NCBI GenBank assembly: GCA_034509735.1
Contig: JACGWO010000004.1
Location: 23,107,395 to 23,171,394, forward strand
Reading direction: 5' to 3'
Origin: Sesamum alatum
Taxonomy: Eukaryota; Streptophyta; Magnoliopsida; Lamiales; Pedaliaceae
DNA: 64,000 bases
Shown: positions 41,424 through 53,644 of the stretch, piece by piece
Layout of the letters: each line of letters opens with the position of its first letter
Position numbering within the stretch: position 1 is the first letter of the stretch
Notes under the pieces: generated by a model
What the model saw: the letters and a program-made list of their open reading frames with translations, nothing else
Database searches by the model: none
Told to the model about the DNA's origin: nothing
Program-made: the position numbers and the translations under genes

Positions 41424-44090
41424 TAAGAATCCACTAACCCTTATACTTAAGACTAATAAGTCTAATGGAACGAATTACCACAGCTGGCTGTGAAATCTTA
41501 AGATGATCTTAGATTTCAAAGAACCAAACTTATATTCTGGATAAGGTTTTTCCTTAAATCTTGCCGGAAGGGTCATAGACCAAAGAACGTTTGACGTTCA
41601 AGAAGAGACATGATGACAACCGGAAGGTCCGCAGCATCATAGTGACAGGCATGAATAATGAGATCCAGAATCAGTATGATTGGTCGGAGAAAGTTGGCTC
41701 GATGATGCTTCGAATGCAACAAGTCTATGCGGTCCCAGATCGACATGTTAGATTTGCTACAACGAAGTCATTCTTCAGAGCGAAGATGATAGGAAGATCG
41801 TTAGTATAAGAGCATGGAGTGATGATGTTATTCCTCGTGGAAAGGCTCGAGACCTCCAAGTTGATCTTGAAAGAGAGATGTACATCGACGTGATCCTTCA
41901 GTCTCTTCTCCCCTCACTCAACACATTTTTAGTCAACTACAACATGAATGGGCTTGAGAAAGACCTTCATGAGTTGATAAAAATATTGGTCCAGCATTGG
42001 ACAATAATTGAAAAATATGCACCGACGATACTGTTAGAATAGGTGACCATGTAAGCCAATTTTGGCAGGAATATGTAACCTATGTCTAGACAATTTCTGC
42101 TGTTTGATAAAAATATTTATGAATAAAGAAGTGAAAATTCATATGGCAATACTTTGTTTACGTTCACTTTTATCTGCATTTACATTTCTGTTCACTACGC
42201 AAACAAAGCCCACGGACTGAAAATCAATTTTGGGGACTGGGACTATGCTTGGAGGTAGGTCCATGAAATCAGTCTTACCGAATCAGTTCGGAAATCTCCA
42301 AGTCAAGGAATCCCGAAAATGGGTACCGGGATTCCCTTTGAGACTTGCACTAAGCATCTGTTGTCGTATTTCATCGACGGGTGACGAAGGTCGTCTAAGC
42401 AGTGTTAGTGGGTCAGCATGCTAGGAAGCAGCTGACTGAGGTGACTCGCGGGAACCGTCTTACGGAGGACCTTGAGTATGGTCAGCAAGGTATGACGTGT
42501 ATTCCGGGTTCCAACGGTACAGGCCAAGTCCTTTGACTTGAGGAACTGTTGAGTTCACCTGTGCATCAGGTCTGTATCTTAGATATAGTGAGAGATTGCC
42601 AAAATACTCTTGAGTAGTCATAAGCCATGTCTAGTGCAGCTCGGGTGTACAGAGTGACAGTATTTTCCAAGAAAGGATTTGTCTCCTGTCAAAAGGTATT
42701 GACAGTTGAGTCTCATGTACGCTCTGTGTTTTGTCCCTAAAATCTGTGGCCACAGTAACTGAACAGAAGGGAAGGTTTCCCTTGCAGCGTTTAGTAAGGA
42801 CAGACCGACACTTAGGTCCAAAATGGGTACCTGTTTTTTCCGTGCCCTAGACTCTAAGTGATGAGACCGAAGACAGACGGACAAGTGTACTGTTAGAGCC
42901 TAAATGTTCATCCCCAATTATTTCACCTAGTCTCTAGTGCCATGGACCGTTGCTAGATGGCCACCCATGGTAACGGACGGATTCTAGGAATCCGACCAAG
43001 TCTAGCTGAAAGGTGAACCTAAAGAGTCACACACTATCCACACACACTTAGCATTTAATTTGGAATTAAATATTGGAGTAAAGGAATGATTAAATTAGAT
43101 TTAATCGGGTCCCATATTTTCTTGGAGAAATTAATTCCTTCTATTTGATAAAGGGAATTAAATTAATAAATAGGATTTATTAAAGGGTTGATTTAATGGG
43201 CTTAGAATAAATATTAATATTTATTTATTATATTTATTTTTTAGCCTTTTGGAATATCTAATGGGATTTAAATATTCCATTAAATTAAAATCAACGGTTG
43301 AGATGGAAAGGGGAGATGGAAGGCTAGGATTTGTTTGACTAGGTCAAACACTAGTTTGACTAGGACTTTGACTAGGTCAAAATCCTAGACAAATTAGAGT
43401 TCTTAGAGTAGGAGTTTAAAGAGGATTAAACCCCTCCTCTATAAATATCTCTAGCTTCCAACTTTTTGAAGGATGATTAAATTCCAACACACACACAACA
43501 CACACATAATTTCGGCCTCTCTCCCCTCTCTCTCGTCCACCCTCTCTCTCTCCACTCTCCAAGAAAAATATTTTCTAGTTCTTTTGTTCTTGGAACATTA
43601 GAACTTAGATGAATCAATACCGTTAATTGATAACGTGTTGTTGATTCATCCACTCCAAAATATACACTTGTTCATTGCTAGCACGACGTGCAAGATACGT
43701 GAGTGGATCGTGTGTCACGATTTGGAGGGTCTCAAGAACGAGATCTCAGTGCAAAACGGGGAACAACGCATGTAGTCGTTGAAGACGAAAACGACAACGG
43801 GTAGGTCTCGTCTTATTTTTCGTCTCTCTTTATTTTCAACTCTATGGCCTCCATGATTTCTTTACATGTTGTTTAATCATGAGATACACCGAACACCCGG
43901 GAATCTCAAGGGTACACCCCTTGAGCGTGTTCTTTTATTATTAAAAGCATGCTTTAATTTTTGTATGGTATTTTATATCGCGCTTCCGCATTCGCGCAAT
44001 TCCCGGGACGATACAAGTGAGGAGGCTTCGACCTCTAAAGCGAAAGGCAAGGGTGCTGGTCGCAGGAAAAGGAAAAAGAGTTAGCCAAAA
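41424..44090 (+). pseudogene. Ty1/copia gag of element B, split by a solo LTR
   Basis: The start ATG at 41424 (MSKNPLTLIL, then NGTNYHSWL) is followed by NRKVRSIIVTGMNNEIQNQY, GSMMLRMQQVYAVPDRHVRF, YIDVILQSLLPSLNTFLVNY and MNGLEKDLHELIKILVQ, up to 42031. Solo LTR S2 interrupts, and the basic linker EASTSKAKGKGAGRRKRKK resumes at about 44020-44080. Stops and frameshifts occur both before and after the LTR. The two halves match the copia A gag in order. Confidence 0.85.
42032..44009 (+). mobile_element. Copia solo LTR S2 inside gag, 3' end clipped
   Basis: It begins TGTTAGAATAGGTGACCATG and ends ...TTCCCGGGAC. GATAC at 42027-42031 and 44010-44014 is a perfect 5-bp duplication. In sister LTRs CCCGGGACGATCC is followed by about 15 further bases ending TTTCA; here that tail is missing exactly between two GAT words, so a small microhomology deletion removed the LTR terminus. 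A TATAAATATCTC box lies at about 43441. Confidence 0.87.
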
Positions 44091-45758
44091 GGAAGAAGAG
44101 TTAGCCAATACACTACTGGGCGGGTGTACAGGAAAGAGGAAAAGGATTCGGTAGTCAGAGGTTCCGAATGATGTTTGCATTACCTGGGAGAAAAGGGACA
44201 TTGGAATTGAGTATCAACATGATCACTGTTATATTCTTTGGTATTGCATACTAGTCGTTCATAACCTGTGAATGGTTTGCAGGTGATGATGAGGAATAGA
44301 AAGCTAAGACATATGATCGTAAGGTCTAGCAATGGCGAAGTTGTTTCTGCAAAGACTAGGGACTAGTTAGGCTTAGCAGTGATCATGTTAGGATTGTGTC
44401 TATAGGGATTATGTAATCTGGCATGATCAAAATATGTTCCATTTATTGTTGGCCAATTTCGGATAACACAATTTGATCAATAAAAGTACTTTAATTTGAC
44501 AAAGACTGGTGATTTTTATATGCTAGGTTGGCTACATAACTACTTAACAATGTCCCATAATTGGATTATGAGTACTCAAAACAAATGATTAAAATGGATA
44601 AAATCAAGATGAACTTATGAATCTGGCATCCATGGTTAGGTCAGTTTACTCTAGTTAAGGATAAAAAAGTTGGAAGATTCAAAGAGTCTAGTAATTGATG
44701 ATTTGGGCCTGCTAGCTTGCAAATATTCTCTGAGAAGGAAAAGACTAAAAAGCTCTTTGTTAGACAAAGTGGGCTTGCCAATAGTCTATTAGATTGGATC
44801 CAAAAAGACTTCTATAGATTACTGAATACACAAGACCAGAAGAGGGCTCACAAGCCTAAGGACCTTTGGTAGGTTCCGGGAATTAGACTTGGAGTGGGTT
44901 AACCAAACTGATCACCTTTCGATTAGATCCAAAGGGCGTGTATTTAGTGGGAGTGCCAATAGCCTATTGGATTGAATCCAAAAAGTTATCTGTAAGGTTA
45001 CTAAATACACAAGACTTAAAGAGAATTCACAAGTCTAAGAACCTTTGGTAGGTTCGGGGTATTAGACTTGGAGTGGTGAATCAAACTGATTACCTTTTGA
45101 TTGGATAGAGAGGACGTGTATTTAGTGGGAGTTCTTGAATATCCAATGAGAATGAAATTTTCAATCAATGAAATTCTTCTTGAAGCGACCATGGTTGAAT
45201 GGTCTCTGATAAGGGAGAAAACGAACCCTATTGGACTTGGTTCGGTCAGTGTTTCAGTGAAGTTACCTTAGCCCATCTAGACATGGACTTGAAAGTTGCC
45301 AGGTTGAGAAACATGGTACTTTCTTAAAGTCTTGATCTAGTTACCATATTGGATATGATTTTGAAAGCCTGTATCCTACAAAGCTCTTGAGTATGTGGGA
45401 TGGTCCTGCATACGTTAGGGGACTATTAGGCCGACACTAGACTCGGTGTCTGGTTTGTGCAGGTCTAATGCAAAATAATGCAAAAATCAGGTTATTTCCC
45501 ACTGACTATATTCCAGTCCTCCTAGAGATGACCAAAATACCTAAGATACCTAATAGGTACATGTTTCTGGGTCCGATCGGCCAATTGGGTCATGATCCAA
45601 AGGGTACATGGAGAAGTGATTTCGGACATGGGGATCGGATCAATGGCTTGGAGCCACGGGATCCGTCTTGAAATTCAAACTGGGTTTGAGATTTCATGTA
45701 ACTGAAATATTCATTTTGACGAACTCAATGATGTATGACTAGGTCAATAACGAGCATT
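44091..45758 (+). pseudogene. Ty1/copia pol remnants (GAG-pre-integrase and integrase) of element B
   Basis: The frames are heavily decayed. Recognisable fragments are QSGLANSLLDWIQKDFYRLLNTQ (integrase N terminus, compare the usual LANDLLELIHTDVCGPL) and short patches after it. A 178-bp tandem duplication (44768-45123) lies within this region. No catalytic triad can be assembled. The fragment ends at solo LTR S3. Confidence 0.6.
44768..45123 (+). repeat. 178-bp tandem duplication within copia integrase
   Basis: Two units (44768-44945 and 44946-45123) share AGTGGG-TGCCAATAG, AATACACAAGAC, CACAAG-CTAAG-ACCTTTGG and GTGTATTTAGTGGGAG. They have diverged from each other, so the duplication is not recent. 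Confidence 0.8.
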
Positions 45759-47718
45759 TGTTAGAATAGGTGACTATGTAAGCCAATTTTGGCAGGAATA
45801 TGTAACCTATATCTAGACAATTTCAGGCGTTTGATAAAACATTTATGAATAAAGAAGTGAAAATTCATATGGCAACACTTTGTTTACGTTCACTTATATT
45901 TGCTATTACATATCTGTTCACTACGCAAACAAAGCCCACGGACTGAGAATCGATTTCGGGGACTGGGACTACGCTTGGAGGTAGGTCCATGAAATCAGTC
46001 TTATCAAATTAGTCCGGAAATCTCCAAGTCAAGGAATCTCGAAAATGGGTACCGGGATTCCCTTTGAGACTTGCACTAAGCATCTGCTGTCGTATTTCAT
46101 CGACGGGTGACGAAGGTCATCTAAGCAGTGTTAGTGGGTCAGCATGCTAGGAAGCAACTGACTGAGGTGACTCGCGGGAACCATCTTACGGAGGACCTTG
46201 AGTATGGTCAGCAAGGTATGACGTGTATTCCCGGTTCCAACGGTACAGGCCAAGTCCTTTGACTTGAGGAACTGCTGAGTTTACCTGTACATCAGGTCTG
46301 TATCTTAGATATGGTGAGAGATTGCCAAAATATTCTTGAGTAGTCATAAGCCATGTCTAGTGTAGCTCGGGTGTACAAAGTGACAGTAGTTTCCAAGAAA
46401 GGATCTGTCTCCTGTCAAAAGGCATTGACAGTTGAGTCTCATGAATGCTCTGTGTCTTGTCCCTAAAATCTGTGGCCACAGTAACTGAACAGAAGGGAAG
46501 GTTTCCCTTGCGGCGTAGTAAGGACAAACCGACACTTAGGTCCAAAATGGGTACCTGCATTTTTCCGTGCCCTAGACTCTAAGTGATGAGACCGAAGACA
46601 GAAGGACAAGTGTACTGTTAGAGCCTAAATGTTCATCCCCGATTATTTCACCTAGTCTCTAGTGCCATGGACCGTTGCTAGATGGCCACCCATGGTAACG
46701 GACGGATTCTAGGAATCTGACCAAGTCTAGCTGAAAGGTGAACCTAAAGAGTCACACACTATCCACACACACTTAGTATTTAATTTGGAGTTAAATATTG
46801 GAGTAAAGGAATGATTTAATTGGATTTAATCGGGTCCTACATTTTTTTTGGAGAAATTAATTCCTTCTATTTGATAAAGGGAATTAAATTAATAAATTGA
46901 ATTTATTAAGGAAATCAATGGGCCTAGAATAAATATTAATATTTATTTATTTGGCCTTTTGGAATATTTAATAGGATTTAAATATTCCATTAAATTAAAT
47001 TAATGGTTGAGATTTAATGGGAGAGATCAAAGGCTAGGATTGAATTTGACAAGGTCAAATTCTACTTTGACTAGGTCAAAATCCTAGTCAAATTAAGCTT
47101 CTAAAGAGGTGGAGTTTAAAGAGGATTAAACTCTTCCTCTATATATATCCCTAGCCTTGCACCTTTTGAAGGATGATGAAATTCCAACACACACACAACA
47201 CACACTCGTCTCTCTCCCTCTTACCTCTCGTCCACCCCCTCTCTCTCTACAAGAAATATATTTTCTTGTTCTTTTGTTCTTGGAACACTAGAACATTGAT
47301 GAATCAATACCGTTAATTCATTAACGTGTTGTTGATTCATCCACTCCAAAAATCATACTTGTTCATTGCTAGCACGATGTGCAAGATACGTGGGTGGATC
47401 GTGTGTCACGATTTGGAGGGTCTCAAGAACGAGATCTTGGTGCAAAACGGGGAACAACGCGTGTAGCCGTTGAAGACGAAAACGACAACGGCTAGGTCTC
47501 GTTTTAATTTTTCATCTCTTTTATTTTTCTCCCTATGGCCTCCATGACAATTGCATGTTCTTTATATCATGAGATACACCAAACACCCGGGAATCTCAAG
47601 GGTACACCCCTTGAGCGTGTTCTTTATTTATTAAAGCATGCTTTAAATTTTCGTATTCTATCTTATACCGCGCTTCCGCATTCGCGCAATTTCCCGGGAC
47701 GATCCATGATTCCTTTCA
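45759..47718 (+). mobile_element. Copia solo LTR S3
   Basis: It begins TGTTAGAATAGGTGACTATG and ends CCATGATTCCTTTCA. The flanks GCATT (45754-45758) and ACATT (47719-47723) differ at one base. It is very close to S2 over most of its length (compare 45930-46760 with 42200-43030), making these two the youngest pair. A TATATATATCCC box lies near 47150 with ACAC/TCTC-rich sequence after it. Confidence 0.85.
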
Positions 47719-47987
47719 ACATTAGGGTCAGAAGGAGTGTTTTTGTGTTCCGAGTGTTAAGTATGTAACGTCTTATTCATTTGGAATGAAATTAAGATGT
47801 TCGGAAACACTAAAAAAATGCTAGTATTGTACACACAATTCTCCATGAAAGGAATTGGATTCCTATTCATATGGTCAAGCTGTCCAAGAATTAGTCACAA
47901 TTGACTAATGAGGAAGCTTAGATGTTTATCATCCCCTACGTCTTTGCCGTATGCAATATAGGTATGTTGTTCGGTGCACAGGGCCTG

Positions 47988-49960
47988 TGTTAGAATAGGT
48001 GACCGTGAAGCCAATCCTGTTAGGAGTATGTAACCTATTTCTGACAATTTGGTGTTTAAATAAAGTTTATGGATAAAAGTGATATTCATATTTGGCATCA
48101 ATTCTTTGTTTGTGTTGACTTAACTGCTTTATATTAGGAATTGTTCAATGCACAAACAAAACCCACAGACCGAAAGGTTAATCCTAGAAACTGGACTGCG
48201 CATAGGATGGCAAGTCATGAAATTAGTTTCTATGGATCGGTCTGATATAATCCAAGTCGAAGGACCTCGAGATAGGGTATCGAGAGTCCATTTGAGACTT
48301 GCACTAAGTGATTGCAATCGCGTTTCATCGACAAGTGACGAAGATCGTCCATGCAATGTTAGTGGGTAGCCAGCTTGGTGCCGACTGACTGAGGTGACTC
48401 GTGGGAATCGTCATATAGGACACCTTGACTATGACCCGAATTCCCGGTTCCGATAGCACAAGTTTGGTCCTCGTACTTGAGGGACTATTGTGGTCACATA
48501 CACACCGTGCCTGTATCTTAGATTTGACAAGAGGCTATCAAGTTGAGAGACTCGGTTTTCATAAGCGCTATCTAGTGCAGTCAAGATGTGTAGTGTGAGC
48601 AGTAGGTCCTAACAGAGAACCCGTCTCCTGTCAAAAGGATTGACAGTGATGTCTCACTTACACTTTGAGACTCGTCCTCCAATAAACCTGTGGCCACAGT
48701 AACTGAACAGTGGGATGAGATCCCTGTGACGTTTGGTATGGAAGAGCCAAAGCTTTAGTCAAGAATGGGTACTGACACTTATTGTCCAAACCCTAGACTA
48801 TAGTTGTGAGATGGAAGATGGAAGGACAAACGTACTAAAGAGCCTAAATGTTCACGCCATAATATTCACGTAATCTCTAGTGTCATGGACCGTTGCTAGA
48901 TGACCACCCATGGTGACGGACGATTTTCCCTCATAGGATGATTGGAAAATTCGGCCAAGTTTAGTTGAGGGTGAAACTAAAGAGTTAGACACAATCCACA
49001 TGTAGCGGAGGAATTAATTTAAAATTAATTCCGGGAGGTAGAACAATTTAATTAGATTAAATTGCTTCACTTTTCTTGGATTGTTAATTCTTTAATTGCA
49101 TTAAATAAAATTAACTCATAAATTGGATTTATTAAATTGAGAAAATAGGCTCAAAATAAGTATTTAATTATTTAAAGCTTTAGGGATTATTTTAAATTAG
49201 ATTTAAAATATTCCATGAAATCCATTTAACAGATGGACGGATGAGATTGAATGAAGAGATCAATGACCAAGAATAAGTTTGACTTGGTCTTTTACCTAAG
49301 TTGACTAGGATTTGACTAGGTCAAAATCCTAGTCAACCTATGCTTCTCTATGAGAGTTTGAAGAGGACTAGGAGAAGTCCCCTGCTATAAATACTCATCG
49401 AAACACACACCACTAGGTGATGAAACTCTAGCGCACACACACACACACACACACACACACTCGGCCACTCTCGCTCTCGGTCTCTCGTCCCATCCCCTCT
49501 ATACTCTTCAAGAAAGTGTTTTAGTTCCTTGTCTTTGATACAAGAGAACTATAGGCAAATCGATTACGTTAATTCATAACGCTAGGTCGATTTGTCCCCC
49601 TATATTATATTCCTCTTGATTTCTTGCTAGCACGGAGGATCAATATCTGGTGGACTGGGTGGACAATTTAGAGGGTTCCTAGTTTGGAATCTTGGTGGCA
49701 AAACATGGAACAACGCACGTAGCGGTTTGAAGAAAACGACAATGGGTAGGTGTCACGCTTCCTTTGTTGCAACCCTATGGCCACCATGATATTGCATGTT
49801 TATTTTGATCATGAGATACACCGAACACCCGGGAGGTTCAAGGGAACACCCCTTGAACATATATTTAATTTCCGTTTATAGCATGTTTTGTTTTCATGTT
49901 ATTAATTTATCACGATTCCACATTCGCGCTCCCTCCCAGGACAATCCATGCATGCTTTCA
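47988..49960 (+). mobile_element. Copia solo LTR S4
   Basis: It begins TGTTAGAATAGGTGACCGTG and ends CATGCATGCTTTCA. The flanks GCCTG (47983-47987) and GTCTG (49961-49965) differ at one base. A CTATAAATACTC box at about 49384 precedes a long AC tract (49434-49460) and TCTC-rich sequence. It is more diverged from S2/S3 than they are from each other. Confidence 0.85.
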
Positions 49961-50154
49961 GTCTGATGTTGTTTATGCATCGTACATAACAACGGATATC
50001 AGATGTGTACTAACGAAGCAGTAGACATCAGTTCAGAGCAGTCTTCAGTACCTGAATAAGGATTAGAGAAGTGTTCTCGACGCACAGTTTATGGAGAGTT
50101 GATTCATGAAGGCTATCGAGATACTAGCTTCTATAATCATGTGAATAATAATTA

Positions 50155-50582
50155 GGGTAAATTACAGCTACCTCCCCTGAGGTTTGACATAAATACAAAT
50201 ACCCTCTCATTGTTTGAAAAATTACAAATACCCCCTGAGGTTTGCAACCATCTAACAAAGAACACATTTCCATCTATTTTTATGGGTGAACTGACCAAAA
50301 ACGCCCGTATGCACTGAATTATTTTTTATTTAATTTTTAAATTTTTTTTGGACTAAAATGCTCAAGGAAACGTTTCTTAAGTTTTTCACACAGATGAGCA
50401 ATAATGCAATTTGCCTCAGTTGATTTTTCAATAATTTTAATAATATATTGAAGGGTAAAATGATCAATTTCAGGCCTTTGGCTAAAAATTACAAACCTCA
50501 GAGGTGTATTTGTAATTTTTCAAACAACGATGGGGTATTTGTAATGATGTCAAACCTCAAGGGAGGTGGCTGTAATTTACCC
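50155..50582. mobile_element. MULE-type MITE, 428 bp
   Basis: GGGTAAATTACAGCTACCTC and its inverted counterpart GGGTAAATTACAGCCACCTC form termini of about 90-100 bp. TAATAATTA at 50146-50154 and 50583-50591 is a perfect 9-bp duplication. The interior (GGGTGAACTGACCAAAA...) matches the element at 24614. It is inserted in copia RNase H sequence. Confidence 0.93.
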
Positions 50583-50984
50583 TAATAATTAGTCTCAATA
50601 TTTATGTATGATCAGACTTAATGGTGAATGAGGTAGCTTGGAAAGGTTCCAATCAGGATATCACGATGTTTCACCATGAAAGTTGGAAGATGACAACTTT
50701 GGAAGTCGTGTCTGGAAAGTAGTTTGGATGAAAATAGCATCCATTGGATGGATGTAGTGCCTAGCACAACCGAGCCGATAGTTGCCTTGGAGGTTGACAA
50801 CTAAGCTATGGCTAAAGCCTTTTGAGCCCGAGATCTCATCACAAAATCCATGAATAATTCTTAGACAACCACCATCTGCACCTAGCGATGGTAGGAAGAG
50901 GTTAGATGCGGTTGAACCGTATTACCTCGACGGGAAAATAGAGTAGACCCATGAGACTGAGCCGGTATCGCAGATTACTAGCCA

Positions 50985-51604
50985 TGCCATATTACCTCAT
51001 GCGCGCACTCGCGTACGGCTTCCCTGGCTGCGCGTCCGGGCGCGCAGGCGCCCCAACATGCTGGCCTGGCGTGCGCGCGCGCGGGTTCCCTGCCCGCATG
51101 CGCACGCGCCCGACCACCCGTCTGCGCCTGGTCACCCGGCCGCGAGCTCGATAGGCCTGAACTGCACGCGCCATGCGCTCCTGGTGCAGGCGGCCGCGCG
51201 CAGGCTCCTCTGCCTGCGCGCGCCCGCCTCGCTTGAGCGCACAGCGCGCGCGGTCAGCCACCGCTTGGCCGCGTGCTGCGTTTTCTCCATTTCGTTCGAT
51301 TTTGCCCCCATTTCCCAAGAAAAAACAGAAAATACCAACAGCACCAAAATCGTACAAAATTGAAAGCAAGAAAACGACATGCTTTACGATAAAATTACCA
51401 AGAAATAAATTAAAACATGCCAAACACATTTTCATGCTTAAAACGCACACAAAACCCTAGGCCTATACACCGAATCGGTCTCTAATACCACTGAAACCCT
51501 TGGGTAGGCGTGTGGATCGTCCCGAGAGAAGCGCGAATGCAGAAGCGCGGTATAAATTTAAATTACAAAAATTTAAACATGCATAACATATATTAAAATA
51601 TGCA
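50985..51604 (-). mobile_element. Ty1/copia element C: LTR 3' end, primer site and leader
   Basis: On the minus strand 51604-51492 is the last part of a copia LTR (GCGCTTCTGCATTCGCGC, then CGGGACGATCCAC and ...GGGTTTCA). A primer site TGGTATTAGAGACC (51490-51477) and a leader with a long GC-rich island (51290-50990) follow. The first part of the same LTR is at 60911-59423; the gypsy element lies between. No gag of this element is present. ORFs in the GC-rich island are artefacts of composition. Confidence 0.75.
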
Positions 51605-52181
51605 GGGCCCCAAGAGTATTAACTGTGAATCCTAAGATTGTACTGTATACTGATGCATGATTTTTGATATTTATGACTTTGTAATTTTGTGGTGATTGTA
51701 TATCGAATACTTGTTGGTTTGTGTTACAACATGTATTTATGTGTTTGTATAAAGGCTTGTTAGCTATACTTATTGAGTAGGCAGCTCATCCCTTGCCAAC
51801 ATTTTGAGGAGATAGATTACGGTGACTAGCTACAACAAATTTGAAGTCGTGCCATGGATCTTAATTGGTGGGTCACCCTTGACATCTGAAGGCAAAAGTT
51901 CTAGCTATATGACTATAGTCTTTTGTCGGGTTTACATTTCAAATTCTATAGTAGTCCGAAGCTCTTTTTTTGGAGTTATGTACATGAGTATACCTGTGGC
52001 TTAGTGGATATAAACTTTTGACGACGTCTATCATTAACATATATATATATATATTACATGTTTATAATAGAATTGACTTTATTCATTTTAAATGAAAATC
52101 TCTTATAAGATAGGTTATACGTAAGAGGGATGTATACTTAATGATAATATAGTGTAATTACGTAGGGGGTGTCACATTGGG

Positions 52182-52196
52182 TGGTATCAGAGCAGG
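52182..52196 (+). promoter_or_regulatory. Primer binding site of the gypsy element
   Basis: TGGTATCAGAGCAGG lies five bases after the 5' LTR end and is complementary to the initiator tRNA-Met 3' end over its first 12 bases. Confidence 0.85.
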
Positions 52197-52261
52197 TCTA
52201 CATTTCTAGGGTGATAAGTTGACTATGGGATGTGTTTAATAATTAAATTGCTTAATGTAGG

Positions 52262-53617
52262 ATGGCTTCTCAAGGTGAACGTGCTGACCCAGTAGCTAGT
52301 AGAGAAGAGTTAGTGGAATCCGCAGAGGGCTCCGTTGCACCTGCAAGTGCAGGGAGTTGGGGTAGGTCGAAAGGGTGTTGGTGTTGATGCTCCAATTCCT
52401 TTAGCAATTGGATTACCACCCGAGTATGTCTAGATCCTCCAGATGGCCTTGCAGGCCCAAGCCCAAGCTCAAGCACAGTTTCTTGCACAGGCACATGTAC
52501 TAGCCCTAGTGCCAGCACAAGCGGTTCCTACAGTTGACCCTAATTATGAGAGGATTAGAAAGACGGGAGCTACAGAATTTGAGGGTACCCTAGACCCAGA
52601 GGTTGCTGAGAAATTGTGGGAAAAGACTTAAAATGTGATGAACTTGGTGAACTGCCTCTGGAAAATCGACTTAAGTATGTCGTTTCCTTATTTATGGGGA
52701 ATGCACTAATTTGGTGGAGGTCGGTAAATAGGACATATGAGCCGCGAGAGATAACTTGGGCCGAATTCTAGAAAGAGTTTGATGATAAATATGGACCTAA
52801 GATGTACCAAGACAAGAAGAAGATGGAGTTTTTGAACTTAGTACAAGGAGATGATCAGACAGTGGCAGAGTATGAGTTTCGTTTTGCTGCATTAGCCAAG
52901 TATGCACCGGAGGCAGTAGCGACACAAGAGGATCGATGTTATCGATTTGAGCAGGGGTTACGGCCAGAGATAAAATGGGGTCTTGCAGTCAGAATTACCA
53001 ACTTTAAAACTCTCGTTGAGTCAGCAGTTCGGATGGAGGAGGCAGTGACTGAAGATAAGAAGAAGGGAGAAGAGAAAGTCAACATATACAACATGGGAGT
53101 CTAGTAGGTTGACCAAGAGGGGCACCGACCATTCATTTTCAGCAGGAGGTGGAAATTTTTCACGTGGTGGCTCTGTTTTTCAAGGACTTTAGTGGAAGCG
53201 AGATTTGGGGGATCAGTAGGCTTCAACAGGGGATCAGGAGAACGCAGTTTATCTAGTTTGTCCCCTATTGGACCAGGTAGGGGGACTACACAGAGTTATG
53301 GCAAGGGGTTAGCCTTCATACCAAGTTGTTCTACTTGTGGGAGGCGACATTTGGGACCATGTTGGAAACAAGATGCTATAGCTCGTACTCGTTATAATTG
53401 TGGGCATAGAGGACACATATCTAGGGATTGTCCTAGTCAGATTACAGATGTAGGTGGAAGTGCGCCTAGCGGGACACAGAGTCAAAGCAGTATTGGGACT
53501 AGTGGCCGAGGAGCTGAGAGGGGCAGAGGCAGAAATAGGGGCAGAGGTATTGGTAATAGAGATAGTGTCCATACTATTGGTGGGAGTAGGACTGGGGCCG
53601 GAGCACAAGTAGGTTAG
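52262..53617 (+). pseudogene. Ty3/gypsy gag
   Basis: The start at 52262 (MASQGERADPVASREELVES) is followed by a frameshift near 52360. A glutamine/alanine-rich stretch (LQAQAQAQAQFLAQAH) precedes the capsid block ALIWWRSVNRTYEPREITWAEF, then KEFDDKYGPKMYQDKKKMEF, QTVAEYEFRFAALAKYAPEA and RFEQGLRP. The zinc knuckle reads RYNCGHRGHISRDC with its first Cys changed to Arg. Stops include TAG at 52431 and 52769, and a frameshift lies near 53100. A Gly/Arg-rich tail follows (GRGAERGRGRNRGRG). Confidence 0.88.
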
Positions 53618-53644
53618 GGATAGACTCAAGTAAGAATATATAAC

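Larger units (their letters stand above)
47719..50960 (+). pseudogene. Ty1/copia RT-RNase H remnants of element B, split twice
   Basis: The plus-strand fragments are in RT-to-RNase H order. 47840-47987 holds a decayed RT end (KLSKNQSQLTNEEA, then PYVFAVCN where copia proteins have PYASAVGS). 49961-50154 and 50592-50960 hold RNase H (VAWKGSNQDI, VVPSTTEPIVALEVDN). Solo LTR S4 interrupts at 47988-49960 and a MITE at 50155-50582. There are many stops. The 3' LTR of element B is not found; the remnant meets the leader of copia C at about 50985. Confidence 0.65.

Noticed and set aside
50992..51460. 152-aa minus-strand and 95-aa plus-strand ORFs
   Set aside because: Same reason: the Arg/Ala-rich translation reflects the GC-rich island of copia C between primer site and gag.
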